64,000 bases of DNA from Muribaculaceae bacterium (GCA_017391675.1 JAFOXR010000040.1:22415-86414), one strand, 5' to 3'. Shown: positions 7,420 to 16,853, counted from the stretch's first letter. Numbers and translations: made by a program. The notes: generated by a model not told the origin, from the letters alone.

Positions 7420-9954
7420 ATGAAAAATAGCATTTTATCGCTTGTCATGATGCTGTTGCTTGGTGTGTTGCCAAGCAGTGCGCAAAAGTTTACCAAGGCG
7501 TATGTAGATGAGCCAATGCCTAATGTGCTGCGAGATATAGATGAAGTATATGCTGAGGGAAATATAAATTTTATTTTCAATGAGCTTGAAGATTTCACAG
7601 TGACAGCGAATGTCAAGAATAAGACCGTTTTGGAAGCTGTATATGAGGTCGTGGGATTTTATCCTATTAAGGTAACTCGTTCTGGAACCGATATTTATTT
7701 GGAATGCTGGCAGAAAGAGGCAAACAAGTTAAAAGGTTGTTTGCTTGACGAAAACATGAGACCTGTGGAGTTTGCCAATGTCCAGTTGTTTAATCCCGAA
7801 GACACTACTTTCATCACGGGTGGAGTGTCTAATTCAAACGGAGATTTTGTGATTCCATGTGACGAAGAACGGGTGTTGTTGAAAACTCATTGTATAGGTT
7901 ATATGCCATACTCTAGGGTATATGAAGTGGGCAGTATAGGAATAGTGCGTGTTCACACCAATGCCAAACTGCTTCGTGAAATAAAGGTGGAACAGCGTCA
8001 GGTGGAATATAATGGGGATAAGATTACTGCTTATCCCACATCGACGCAACTAGAGCATAGCTATGACATCTATTCGTTGCTTAATCAGCAACCGTTCCCC
8101 GGATTGTATGTAAACGAGTGGGAGAGAAGTGTTTCAACTTTCGGTGGTGCGCCAGTTGTGCTAGTTGATGGCGTGAAGCGTTCGGTTAAGGACTTGATAT
8201 CAATTCAGCCTAAAAACATCAAGAAGATAGAGTACAGTTTGACAGTACCTTTAAAGTATCAAGGAGCGTCTGGTGTTATATACATATATCTTAAGGAGCC
8301 TAAAATGGCAGGAGGGTCTTTTTATGCTCAGGCTCAGAGTGCATTGACGACAGGTTTTGTAATTGCTGATGGTGGTGCGTCTTATAACCAAGGCAAGTCT
8401 CAATTTACACTGGATTACACATTCAATTTGCGTGATTATGATGAGCGTGTGGTAAATCTTAAGCAGAGTTATGTGGGAGACGATTTCAGGGTAGACTTGA
8501 ATGAAGTGGGAGAGCCTTCTACACTTTACTATGACCAGCATGACATAAGGGTTGGCTATAGCTATCGTCATGACAAAACGACGGTATTCCAAGTGCGATT
8601 GAATAATGAAATGTTCTCTGGAACTACCGAGGAGAATGGATATGTCCAGGATTCCTATCTGGGCAATTACAAACGCACTACTTCAAAGAATCCTTACAGT
8701 TACATGCCTTCGCTTGACTTGTATTTCCAGAAAGAAATTAAAGGAGGTCAGAGAATAGAGGCGCAAGTTGTAGGGTCGTTAATTGATCGTGGATATGAAC
8801 GCATTTATGATGATGAATTAGAAAATGGTGAAAAGGTGTCCTATCCTTCAAATGTAAATACCGATCATCTTTCACTGGTTTCGGAAGTGTCGTATAGCAA
8901 ACTGTTTGGAAAAAACACATCACTTTCAACTGGTATTAAAAATGAGATTTCAAGGACGGAAAACACTTATGTGAATAATGATTACAAGTCGGAGCTGAAA
9001 AAGAATGACAGCTATATGTACATAAATCTGTCACAAAGAGTAGGTAAAATGTCGCTTAATGCAGGAACTGGATTAAAGTATATAAAGATGACTAGCGAGT
9101 TGAATGAACGAGATTTCTTGCGTAATATGACTACGCTAAGTTTCGCAGGCTCGCCAAAAAAGAATTTCTATGTGGGACTAAGTGGGGGATATATGCCGAT
9201 AGTGCCCAGTCTTTCCAATCTTACAGAATTGGAACAAATCGCCAATGGCTATTTGCGAGTAAATGGAAATCCTAACTTGAAAACATCGCATCGTTTTAAT
9301 GGAAGGTTGGCTTTATCGCCTAGTTTCGGTCGATTTGGATTTATGGTGATAAATCAAGTGAATTATGTCATTGATCCAGTATATAGTAATGTAACATATA
9401 AAGGCGCAGGAAAATTCTTGCAACGCTCCGAAAACTACGAGAACTTATTTCATTATCAGGGGCGACTGGTGTTCACATTGAATGAGGTTCTGAACAAGCA
9501 CCTTACGGCCAGAGTCGATTTGTTCTATAATCATTACCGTACGCAAGACATTATGTGGCGTCATCATCTAAACAGTTTCGGTATGAACTGTTCGGTGACT
9601 GGTTATTTCGGCAAATGGAATGTGAGTGTGAATTATAAGAAGGCCTATAAAACTCTAGACGCTGAAACGATAAGCTCGGGAGAAAGTGGCGCTACAATAA
9701 ATGTAGGGTGGAGGCCAAACAAGCATTGGGTTCTTCGTGCAGGGTGTATGAATATTTTCCAGCCAAGGGGATTCAGTTATCCTGTTGAAATATTGAGTAA
9801 GGTGAATCCTGCGACTGGAGAGGCTTATATTAGAAATAACGGGAACATGATTACTTTGTCGGTTCAGTATAAACTGGCATTCGGAAAACTGTTTGGCAAA
9901 ACGAAGCGTACACTAAACAACCGAGGCTCAGGTGCCGCTGTGTTGACTTTGTAA
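7420..9954 (+). CDS. STN-domain TonB-dependent outer-membrane receptor/transducer
   Basis: Outer-membrane protein of 844 aa. A signal peptide (1-21, ending SSAQ) leads into an STN signalling domain (about 25-97), a carboxypeptidase-regulatory-like beta sandwich (103-180), a plug-like domain (200-293, with VVLVDGVKR) and a long beta-barrel (300-844). The STN domain should contact the FecR-like protein encoded just upstream, passing ligand occupancy to the sigma factor. No SusD-like lipoprotein or hydrolase follows, unlike most polysaccharide loci, so the substrate is open (metal chelate, glycan or host compound). The barrel C terminus has no terminal aromatic; it ends in a short tail after ALTFGKLFG-like strands. 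Confidence 0.82.
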   Translation: MKNSILSLVMMLLLGVLPSSAQKFTKAYVDEPMPNVLRDIDEVYAEGNINFIFNELEDFTVTANVKNKTVLEAVYEVVGFYPIKVTRSGTDIYLECWQKEANKLKGCLLDENMRPVEFANVQLFNPEDTTFITGGVSNSNGDFVIPCDEERVLLKTHCIGYMPYSRVYEVGSIGIVRVHTNAKLLREIKVEQRQVEYNGDKITAYPTSTQLEHSYDIYSLLNQQPFPGLYVNEWERSVSTFGGAPVVLVDGVKRSVKDLISIQPKNIKKIEYSLTVPLKYQGASGVIYIYLKEPKMAGGSFYAQAQSALTTGFVIADGGASYNQGKSQFTLDYTFNLRDYDERVVNLKQSYVGDDFRVDLNEVGEPSTLYYDQHDIRVGYSYRHDKTTVFQVRLNNEMFSGTTEENGYVQDSYLGNYKRTTSKNPYSYMPSLDLYFQKEIKGGQRIEAQVVGSLIDRGYERIYDDELENGEKVSYPSNVNTDHLSLVSEVSYSKLFGKNTSLSTGIKNEISRTENTYVNNDYKSELKKNDSYMYINLSQRVGKMSLNAGTGLKYIKMTSELNERDFLRNMTTLSFAGSPKKNFYVGLSGGYMPIVPSLSNLTELEQIANGYLRVNGNPNLKTSHRFNGRLALSPSFGRFGFMVINQVNYVIDPVYSNVTYKGAGKFLQRSENYENLFHYQGRLVFTLNEVLNKHLTARVDLFYNHYRTQDIMWRHHLNSFGMNCSVTGYFGKWNVSVNYKKAYKTLDAETISSGESGATINVGWRPNKHWVLRAGCMNIFQPRGFSYPVEILSKVNPATGEAYIRNNGNMITLSVQYKLAFGKLFGKTKRTLNNRGSGAAVLTL

Positions 9955-9976
9955 AAAGTCGGCAGTAGTTATAATA

Positions 9977-10008
9977 AAAAAAGCTATCGCAACTGCGATA
10001 GCTTTTTT
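9977..10008. terminator. Bidirectional terminator between receptor gene and rpsO
   Basis: A perfect inverted repeat with 15-base arms (9977-9991 and 9994-10008), A-rich on the left and T-rich on the right. It can stop transcription from both convergent genes. Confidence 0.88.
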
Positions 10009-10036
10009 GGTTTTCTGATTACCTTCGGTATCGTGA

Positions 10037-10312
10037 TTACTTACGGATACCTAGCTCTTTCTTAGCGATGATTGCACGGTAACGGTTGATGTCGGTGCGG
10101 ATAAGGTAATCCAACAAGCGACGACGCTTACCTACAAGTTTCTTAAGTGCACGAGCTGTGTTATAATCTTTGTGGTTTGACTTTAGGTGTTCAGTCAAGT
10201 GGGAAATACGGATTGAGAATAATGCTATCTGAGCTTCTGGAGAGCCAGTATCAGTATTGCTTGCTCCGTAAGTTCCAAAGATTTCTTTCTTTTTTTCAGA
10301 ATCTAAGTACAT
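10037..10312 (-). CDS. rpsO: 30S ribosomal protein S15
   Basis: Primary 16S rRNA-binding protein S15, 91 aa, against a usual 88-89. The family core is intact: DTGSPEAQIALFSIRI, LTEHLKSNHKDY, and LVGKRRRLLDYL followed by YRAIIAKKELGIRK. It is a single gene with its own promoter and shares a bidirectional terminator with the receptor gene. It is divergent from typA. Confidence 0.97.
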   Translation of the reverse strand: MYLDSEKKKEIFGTYGASNTDTGSPEAQIALFSIRISHLTEHLKSNHKDYNTARALKKLVGKRRRLLDYLIRTDINRYRAIIAKKELGIRK

Positions 10313-10350
10313 TACTTATAAATATTATATTGTTAATAAAAATTGCGGTG

Positions 10351-10385
10351 CAAAGATAAGGATAATTTTTGAAATAAGAGCAAAA
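10351..10385 (-). promoter_or_regulatory. Promoter of rpsO
   Basis: Read on the minus strand: TTTTG (10385-10381), 22 bases, then TATCTTTG (10358-10351). This fits the Bacteroidetes consensus with slightly long spacing, 38 bases from the ATG. Confidence 0.6.
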
Positions 10386-10433
10386 CCATTAAAAAAACAT
10401 CAATATATGTAGGCATTTTTGCCGAAAATGCGC

Positions 10434-10441
10434 TAACTTTG
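10434..10441 (+). promoter_or_regulatory. -7 box upstream of typA
   Basis: TAACTTTG matches TAnnTTTG and lies 19 bases before the ATG, implying a very short leader. The -33 element is not clear. Confidence 0.5.
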
Positions 10442-10460
10442 CACCCGAAATAGGTATAAT

Positions 10461-12260
10461 ATGCAAAAGATTAGAAATATAGCGATAATAGCGCATGTCG
10501 ATCATGGTAAAACTACCTTGGTTGATAAAATGCTGCTTGCCGGCAACTTGTTCCGCGAGAACCAGAATTCTGGTGAACTGGTATTGGATAATAACGATTT
10601 GGAACGCGAAAGAGGTATTACGATTCTGTCAAAGAATGTTTCAATAGACTATAACGGATATAAGATTAACATTATAGACACTCCGGGCCACAGTGACTTC
10701 GGTGGTGAAGTGGAACGCGTGCTGAATATGGCAGATGGTTGCCTGTTGCTTGTAGACGCTTTTGAAGGACCTATGCCACAGACTCGCTTTGTGCTTGAAA
10801 AGGCATTGCAGATGGGACTTAAGCCAATTGTCGTTGTGAACAAGGTGGACAAGCCTAATTGCCGTCCTGATGAAGTGCAGGAAATGGTGTTTGACTTGAT
10901 GTTCAATTTGAATGCTACCGAAGAACAGTTGGATTTCCAAACTCTTTACGGTTCAGCAAAGCAGAACTGGATGAGTACCGACTGGCGTAATCAGACCGAG
11001 AACATCTATCCGTTGCTTGACGCTATCATTGAGCATATTCCAGGACCTGAAATAATAGAAGGTGATGCGCAGATGCTCATTACTTCGCTTGACTATTCTT
11101 CTTATGTGGGCCGTATTGCGATAGGCCGTGTTCATCGTGGCGAGGTTCGCGAGAATATGGATGTGGCTTTGTGCAAGAAAGACGGTACTGTGATTCGTCA
11201 GCGCATAAAGGAACTGCACACCTTTGAAGGTATGGGCCGCAAGAAGGTGGAAAGCGTGAAGTCGGGCGATATCTGTGCGCTTGTGGGTATTGAAGGTTTT
11301 GAGATTGGTGATACGATAGCCGATTTCAAGAATCCTGAACCACTGCCTCGTATTGCTATTGATGAGCCTACGATGTCAATGACATTCACTATAAATGACT
11401 CTCCGTTCTTTGGAAAAGACGGCAAGTTCGTGACTTCTCGTCACATAGCCGACCGTTTGGCTAAGGAATTGGACAAGAACCTTGCTTTGCGTGTAGAACG
11501 CGCCGAGCGTGACGATGCGTGGATCGTGTATGGCCGAGGTGTGCTTCACTTGTCGGTTCTTATTGAAACCATGCGTCGTGAGGGTTATGAGCTTCAAGTG
11601 GGACAGCCTCAAGTTATCATAAAGGAAATTGATGGAGTGAAGTGCGAACCTGTTGAAGCATTGTCAATCAATGTTCCCGAAGAATATTCTAGCAAGATTA
11701 TTGATATGGTAACTCGCCGTAGAGGTGAAATGGTGAGCATGGAAACTCAGAACGACCGCATTAATCTTGAATTCAATATTCCTTCACGCGGTATTATAGG
11801 ATTGCGTACCAATGTGCTTACCGGTTCGGCAGGTGAAGCTATCATGTCGCACCGATTCCTTGAATACCAGCCATGGAAGGGAGAAATCGTTCGCCGTACC
11901 AATGGTTCGCTTATTGCAATGGAAGCAGGTACAGCATTTGCCTACGCTATCGACAAATTGCAGGATCGCGGACGCTTCTTTATCTTCCCTCAAGAAGATG
12001 TGTATGCAGGTCAAGTGGTGGGTGAGAATGCCAAGGACAATGACATAGTGGTGAATGTGACTAAGTCAAAGAAATTGACCAATATGCGTGCTTCGGGTGC
12101 TGATGATAAGGCCCGCATCATTCCTCCTGTTGTATTCAGTCTAGAAGAAGCTTTGGAATATATCAAGGCTGATGAATATGTGGAAGTAACTCCAAATCAC
12201 ATTCGCATGCGCAAGATTATACTTGATGAAATAGAACGCAAGCGTGCAAATAAAGAGTAA
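10461..12260 (+). CDS. typA: Translational GTPase TypA/BipA
   Basis: Ribosome-binding GTPase of the EF-G/LepA superfamily, 599 aa, involved in ribosome assembly and stress adaptation. G1 is AHVDHGKTTL (11-20), G3 is DTPGHSDFGG, G4 is NKVDKPNCR. The switch I region RERGITILSKN is also present. The C-terminal part carries the TypA-specific segment (PSRGIIGLRTNVLTGSAGEA, then LTNMRASGADDKARI). Length and all motifs are normal. It is monocistronic and is followed by a strong terminator. Confidence 0.97.
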   Translation: MQKIRNIAIIAHVDHGKTTLVDKMLLAGNLFRENQNSGELVLDNNDLERERGITILSKNVSIDYNGYKINIIDTPGHSDFGGEVERVLNMADGCLLLVDAFEGPMPQTRFVLEKALQMGLKPIVVVNKVDKPNCRPDEVQEMVFDLMFNLNATEEQLDFQTLYGSAKQNWMSTDWRNQTENIYPLLDAIIEHIPGPEIIEGDAQMLITSLDYSSYVGRIAIGRVHRGEVRENMDVALCKKDGTVIRQRIKELHTFEGMGRKKVESVKSGDICALVGIEGFEIGDTIADFKNPEPLPRIAIDEPTMSMTFTINDSPFFGKDGKFVTSRHIADRLAKELDKNLALRVERAERDDAWIVYGRGVLHLSVLIETMRREGYELQVGQPQVIIKEIDGVKCEPVEALSINVPEEYSSKIIDMVTRRRGEMVSMETQNDRINLEFNIPSRGIIGLRTNVLTGSAGEAIMSHRFLEYQPWKGEIVRRTNGSLIAMEAGTAFAYAIDKLQDRGRFFIFPQEDVYAGQVVGENAKDNDIVVNVTKSKKLTNMRASGADDKARIIPPVVFSLEEALEYIKADEYVEVTPNHIRMRKIILDEIERKRANKE

Positions 12261-12342
12261 TTATCAAGATATATAGCATGTTGATATAGATGTGGCCTAT
12301 TGACCGATAGATAAAAACTTCGTTTCATAATTTTATTTTTTT

Positions 12343-12382
12343 CTCCCTAGTTTCTATATTTGTAGTGCTAGGGAGTTTTTTT
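12343..12382 (+). terminator. Rho-independent terminator after typA
   Basis: CTCCCTAG (12343-12350) pairs with CTAGGGAG (12368-12375), followed by seven T. Confidence 0.82.
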
Positions 12383-12462
12383 TGTTGAAAAGAAACATAT
12401 TCTGGCCAATGAGTGTTATAGCTAAGGACTAATAAATGATTAACCAATAAACGATATTGATT

Positions 12463-12930
12463 ATGAAAAGAATTGGAAAACTTATGGCTTTAATGGCAGG
12501 ACTGGTACTAATGGCAAACACAGCTTATGCCGATGATGTGAATGTGTCTTACTCAGAATTGCCTCAAGATGCAAAAGCGTTCATAACAAAGCATTTTGGA
12601 CAGAATGCTAAAGTTCAGGAAGTGGAATATGAACAAATGGAAGATGTGTATACTGTGGAACTTCGTAACGGCTATGACATTAAGTTTGATAAAGCAGGAA
12701 AAGTCGTAGAGGTGGATTCTCCCGATATGAAGGACATTGAAGTGGCAATCGTGAAAGATGTACTTCCTGCAAAAGCAGTTGATTTCTTGTCAAAGAAGAA
12801 ACTTCTTGACGATGTAGATGACATCAAGGTTCTGCGCCGTGGAGGTTTTATAGTAGAAACTGATAAGATGATGCAAGAGCGGAACTTCAGGTTCAGCAGC
12901 GACGGATCCTTGATAAAGGGAAAACGATAA
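12463..12930 (+). CDS. Secreted PepSY-like (DUF2874-type) protein
   Basis: Small exported protein of 155 aa: signal peptide MKRIGKLMALMAGLVLMANTAYA, then two imperfect PepSY-like repeats (about 30-85 and 90-150). Each has the pattern YSELP/VLPAKA...FI or FL...DDIKV...YTVEL/FIVET. This is the periplasmic beta-lactamase-inhibitor-like fold common in Bacteroidales, of unknown role. The ATG at 12463 is chosen over a TTG six bases upstream because it gives the normal signal peptide. It is a single gene ending in a palindromic terminator shared with the convergent lptD-like gene. Confidence 0.8.
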   Translation: MKRIGKLMALMAGLVLMANTAYADDVNVSYSELPQDAKAFITKHFGQNAKVQEVEYEQMEDVYTVELRNGYDIKFDKAGKVVEVDSPDMKDIEVAIVKDVLPAKAVDFLSKKKLLDDVDDIKVLRRGGFIVETDKMMQERNFRFSSDGSLIKGKR

Positions 12931-12933
12931 AAG

Positions 12934-12957
12934 AAAAAGCGGTTTAAACCGCTTTTT
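12934..12957. terminator. Bidirectional palindromic terminator
   Basis: A perfect 24-base palindrome with A5 and T5+ ends. It serves the PepSY-like gene on one strand and the LptD-like gene on the other; the latter's stop codon is directly adjacent. Confidence 0.85.
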
Positions 12958-15801
12958 TTAGTACCATTCCACTCCGTTGTAGTCGCTTCGCTTGTCGTAT
13001 TTCAAGTCGCTCAATAGAGAAGACTTCACTGCGATGTGGAAGTTATAGGATTTGTATGGACCCACAGGAACGAAACTGGCACTCATGGTGAAGCAGTGCA
13101 GGTCGCGTGAGATAGAGCAGTTCATGTAGGCAATCTTCTTCATATCGAAGTTGTAGCTGGCAGAGAAGTTGAAAGCCCAGTTCTTAGTAGGTCTCACATT
13201 TCCCGAGAAGCTCAGGTTCTGCGTCCATTTGCCGTTGTAGTCCATCTTCTTCTTGTTAAATGTCCCGTAGGAGTAATTCACCGAGTAGTTTACCGATAGG
13301 CTCCACGGGAATGCCCAAGGCGTGTAGCCGTCGGCATCGAGCGTTGAGCCATTCTTGCCATTACCCATTTTGTCATGATTGTGGCCTTCTTCTTCGTTGT
13401 TCGGTAAATCGGATCCAGAATTGTTAGGATTATTATTATTTTTATTCTTGTCGTCTTTTTTGTCGTCCTTGTTCTTGCGTTTGAAAGTGTCGTTGTTGAA
13501 TGTGTAGGAGAACGATGTGCCTGTACTTGACAGCTTGCCAATACCTTTGCCGGCTTGCAGGCGTGTGCGGTTTACGCGCACAGGGTTGCCTGCCGAGTTG
13601 AGCTGGTAGGTGTATACATCCCATGTGGCGTTAAGGTTAAGATTGAAGCCTTTGGTGAGGCGTAAAAGTATAGATGTATTGATGTTACTCCAGTTTAGCG
13701 AGTCGGCTGCAAAATTATAGGACTGGCTCACAGTGAAGTTTTCAATAAGAGAAATCTTTTTAACGCCAGTACTGTCGGAGTCGCTTTTCACCTTCATTTC
13801 CAAGTTGTTGGCAAGCGAGTAGCTCACAGTACCGCTTTTGCCCTGGCCTGGCGAACCGAAGATACCATGCTGGAAGTAAGAATATTTGCGAGTGCGCACT
13901 TCACCTGTGTTCTTGTCAGTGTAGGCATAGGTGCCGTAGTATCCCCAGCCAGGAGTACTGAAGTCGGGAGTTGCCGAGAATGATACGGTAGGGGTGAGCA
14001 CATGACGAATCATCTGCACTTTATCTCCCAGAAATTTCATCGGCTTGAAGAAACCGTAGATTTTAGTGTCAAGAGATACACCTCCCGAGAAGTCGAATAC
14101 ATTATAGAAATTGTAGGTTGTGTCTTGAACTTCAGCCGATGCTGCAGGGTCCCATTGACGGCGTATCTTGCTGCTGTACATGCGGTCGGTCATGGTGACA
14201 TTTGGTGTTACATTCAAGTATTTAAGTATGTTGAATGTTGCCGAAATAGGTACTGTGTGACGCATACCGTTTCTCCAGTCCTTGATAAGACTTTTCTTGA
14301 AGAACTGGTCTTGGTTGGCTGTCAATTGATTCTGGAATACACCGGAATAGGACAGTTTAATTTTCTCGTACCATTTTTCTTCGCCCACAGCACGCTTGCG
14401 CTTGAACGGAGCTGTTTGCGACATTGTAAGAGTGATATTAGGGAACGATACAGTCAATGTCGAGTCTGATGTGCGTTGGGAGATGTTGGCAGTAGTAGAG
14501 AAACTCCATTTTGAGTTTGGCACACGATAGGTCATGTTTATTGTACTGCTCTTTGTATTCTCGGTAAAGTCGTTGCTGTAATAGCTTGTGAGGTCATTGC
14601 GAGAGTAGCCGCTTGTGGCGAAGTTCACGCTAGCCGAGAATGTCATGTTAGGGTTTGCCTTGGAATCCTGAGTGTGGGTCCAGCCTATACGGAAGTTCTT
14701 CTGCTTAGAATAGTCTGCTTCACCCTTATCGCCCATTATTGTTGTGATGTAATTGATATTGAAACTACCATTGAACTTGTATCGCTTGCTGTAGGTGGAC
14801 TGTGCGTTGATACCCCACGAGCCGCGTGTGTACAGTTCGCCTGTAAGGGACAAGTCAATGTGGTCGTTGAAAGCGAAATAGTATCCGCCGTTTCTCAAGT
14901 AATATCCCCGGCGGTAATCATCACCGAAAGACGGAACAATGATACCGGAAGAATAGTCGCTGGAGAACGGGAAGAAACCGAAAGGCACGGCAAGCGGTAG
15001 CGGCACATCGGCAAGTACCATGTATACCGGTCCTGTTACGATATTCTTTTTAGGCTTTACTTTTCCTTGAGTAATCTTGAAGTAGAAGTGAGGGTGCTCG
15101 TGGTCGTCGCAAGTGGTGTAGCGGCCGTTCTTGATGTAGTACTCATCGTTTTCCATCTTTTTAGTTTGTCCGCCTGTAAGGTATCCCTCGCCTTGTTGTG
15201 TTATCACATCGGTGATATAGCCTTTCTTGGTCTTGAAGTTGTACTTCATCGTCTTAGAGGCATATTCACCGCTCTTGTCCTTGAAAACGGGAGTGCCTGC
15301 CATTTCACCGATACTGTCGAGCATACCTTCGGCATCAACAACATTGGTGTTCAGGTCCATGCGAATCTTGTTAGCCGATAGGCTGATGTTGCCGTAGTCA
15401 ATATTGCTTGAACCAAACATGTAGGCATTGTTCTTGCCGATTAGTACAAGTGAGTCCTTTGCCTTGAAATTAACGATGTTGTCCAGGTCTACTTTTCTCT
15501 TGATGAACCGTGACGAGGTGTCGGGTTTCTTTATTGTGATTGAATCATAATTGATTGAGTCGGGCACAATTGCAGCTACCGAGTCGTCAAGCAATTCGGT
15601 AGCAATAGCCTTTATGCTGTCGGCAATAGGCAAACGCATAACATCGTCCTCAGCTTTCTTAAAGGTGGAATCAAGCTTAAGCTCAAGCCCGTCGGGCTTT
15701 TTTGCCTTGTTTTCGGCTGCCAGTTGCCATGATTCAGGCCCAAGTATGCAGGACAATGCTATCGCTAAGAAAAGTATGATATATATACGAGTCTCTCTCA
15801 A
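12958..15801 (-). CDS. lptD: LptD-like outer-membrane LPS assembly protein
   Basis: Outer-membrane beta-barrel of 947 aa resembling the Bacteroidetes OstA/LptD family, which inserts lipopolysaccharide into the outer leaflet. A signal peptide (about 1-20) and an Asp/Ser-rich linker precede an OstA-like N-terminal domain (about 95-270, including DLNTNVVDAEGMLDSIGEMAGTP and YCTTCDDHEH-like segments). A large barrel follows, ending in KSSLLSDLKYDKRSDYNGVEWY with a terminal aromatic. A low-complexity Asn/Lys/Asp stretch near 775-800 interrupts the barrel, probably a surface loop. The start must be TTG: an in-frame stop lies immediately upstream and the next Met is residue 56, which would remove the signal peptide. 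Confidence 0.82.
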   Translation of the reverse strand: MRETRIYIILFLAIALSCILGPESWQLAAENKAKKPDGLELKLDSTFKKAEDDVMRLPIADSIKAIATELLDDSVAAIVPDSINYDSITIKKPDTSSRFIKRKVDLDNIVNFKAKDSLVLIGKNNAYMFGSSNIDYGNISLSANKIRMDLNTNVVDAEGMLDSIGEMAGTPVFKDKSGEYASKTMKYNFKTKKGYITDVITQQGEGYLTGGQTKKMENDEYYIKNGRYTTCDDHEHPHFYFKITQGKVKPKKNIVTGPVYMVLADVPLPLAVPFGFFPFSSDYSSGIIVPSFGDDYRRGYYLRNGGYYFAFNDHIDLSLTGELYTRGSWGINAQSTYSKRYKFNGSFNINYITTIMGDKGEADYSKQKNFRIGWTHTQDSKANPNMTFSASVNFATSGYSRNDLTSYYSNDFTENTKSSTINMTYRVPNSKWSFSTTANISQRTSDSTLTVSFPNITLTMSQTAPFKRKRAVGEEKWYEKIKLSYSGVFQNQLTANQDQFFKKSLIKDWRNGMRHTVPISATFNILKYLNVTPNVTMTDRMYSSKIRRQWDPAASAEVQDTTYNFYNVFDFSGGVSLDTKIYGFFKPMKFLGDKVQMIRHVLTPTVSFSATPDFSTPGWGYYGTYAYTDKNTGEVRTRKYSYFQHGIFGSPGQGKSGTVSYSLANNLEMKVKSDSDSTGVKKISLIENFTVSQSYNFAADSLNWSNINTSILLRLTKGFNLNLNATWDVYTYQLNSAGNPVRVNRTRLQAGKGIGKLSSTGTSFSYTFNNDTFKRKNKDDKKDDKNKNNNNPNNSGSDLPNNEEEGHNHDKMGNGKNGSTLDADGYTPWAFPWSLSVNYSVNYSYGTFNKKKMDYNGKWTQNLSFSGNVRPTKNWAFNFSASYNFDMKKIAYMNCSISRDLHCFTMSASFVPVGPYKSYNFHIAVKSSLLSDLKYDKRSDYNGVEWY

Positions 15802-15811
15802 TTAGCTTCGT

Positions 15812-15819
15812 TGCAAAAA
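15812..15819 (-). promoter_or_regulatory. -7 box upstream of the LptD-like gene
   Basis: TATTTTTG on the minus strand ends only 10 bases before the TTG start, so the transcript would have almost no leader. Confidence 0.4.
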
Positions 15820-15899
15820 TATCTGCAAAAATACACAATTACATTCATTTGAGCATAAGAATACCCCAATTTTAATGCGTTATTACAATATAAAAACTA

Positions 15900-16853
15900 T
15901 TAAATGGAATTAACTACCTTCTCGCCGCTGATGAATTGGCGTACATTTTCAACAGCAGTATTCATTAAGCGTTGTCTTGCTTCGGTGGTAGCCCATGCAA
16001 TGTGTGGTGTGATATAACAGTTCTTTGCGCTTAGCAGAGGGTTGTCGGTCTTCGCTGGTTCAACTGTGAGAACATCGGTCCCGAAAGCTGCCAGTTCATT
16101 ATTGTTGAGGGCGTCGGCGAGTTGCTGTTCGTTTATGAGCGGTCCGCGTCCTGTGTTGATGAGTATGGCAGAGCGTTTCATCAGTTTAAGCGTTTTGCTG
16201 TTAATCATTTCTTTGGTATTCTCGGTGAGAGGGCAGTGCAGACTGATCACATCGGCTTCCGAAAGCATATCTTCCATAGAGCAAGCCTTAATACCTTGCG
16301 GCAATTCCGATTGTGGTTTAGATGTCACAGCCAGTACATTCATGCCGAAAGCTAAAGCAATTCTAGCTACAGCCATTCCTATGTTTCCGAGTCCCGCAAT
16401 GCCCATATTTTTGCCTGCAAGTTCTATTATTGGGCTATTCCAGTAGCAGAAGTCGGGGTTAGCGCTCCATTTTCCGCTTTTAGCTTCCTCGGCATATTGA
16501 GCAATTCCGTTTGTGATGTTGAGCAAGTGAGCGAAAACCATTTGAGCTACCGATGCTGTGCTGTAGGCAGGAATATTGGTAACTGTTATGCCTAGTTCGT
16601 GAGCTGCGTCAATGTCCACCACATTATATCCAGTGGCAAGCACTCCTATGTATTTAAGTGCAGGACATGCTTTCATGATGTCCTTGCTGATGATAACCTT
16701 ATTGGTGAGGATAATGGGGGAGTCGCCAATGCGCGAGATTGTATCATTAGGACTTGTGCGATCATAAACTATTACATCGCCTAATTCGTTTAATCCGTTC
16801 CAACTTAAATCACCCGGATTAAGTGTATATCCGTCAAGAACTACAATTTTCAT
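15900..16853 (-). CDS. D-2-hydroxyacid dehydrogenase (glycerate dehydrogenase-like)
   Basis: NAD(P)-dependent oxidoreductase of the D-isomer 2-hydroxyacid dehydrogenase family, 317 aa. It has an N-terminal substrate half (GVLATGYNVVD), a Rossmann glycine motif GLGNIGMAVARIA, the catalytic arginine in NTGRG, and the catalytic histidine in ITPHIAW. The closest annotated relatives by pattern are glycerate/hydroxypyruvate reductases, but the substrate cannot be fixed from motifs. The ATG at 16853 is preferred over a TTG two codons upstream, and a TATTTTTG box (16887-16894, minus strand) lies ahead. It stands alone between LptD and the divergent sigma operon. Confidence 0.85.
   Translation of the reverse strand: MKIVVLDGYTLNPGDLSWNGLNELGDVIVYDRTSPNDTISRIGDSPIILTNKVIISKDIMKACPALKYIGVLATGYNVVDIDAAHELGITVTNIPAYSTASVAQMVFAHLLNITNGIAQYAEEAKSGKWSANPDFCYWNSPIIELAGKNMGIAGLGNIGMAVARIALAFGMNVLAVTSKPQSELPQGIKACSMEDMLSEADVISLHCPLTENTKEMINSKTLKLMKRSAILINTGRGPLINEQQLADALNNNELAAFGTDVLTVEPAKTDNPLLSAKNCYITPHIAWATTEARQRLMNTAVENVRQFISGEKVVNSI

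Noticed and set aside
12355..12362. TATATTTG, a possible -7 box for the PepSY-like gene
   Set aside because: It is in the loop of the typA terminator, about 100 bases before the start codon, and lacks a -33 element. A chance match is more likely.
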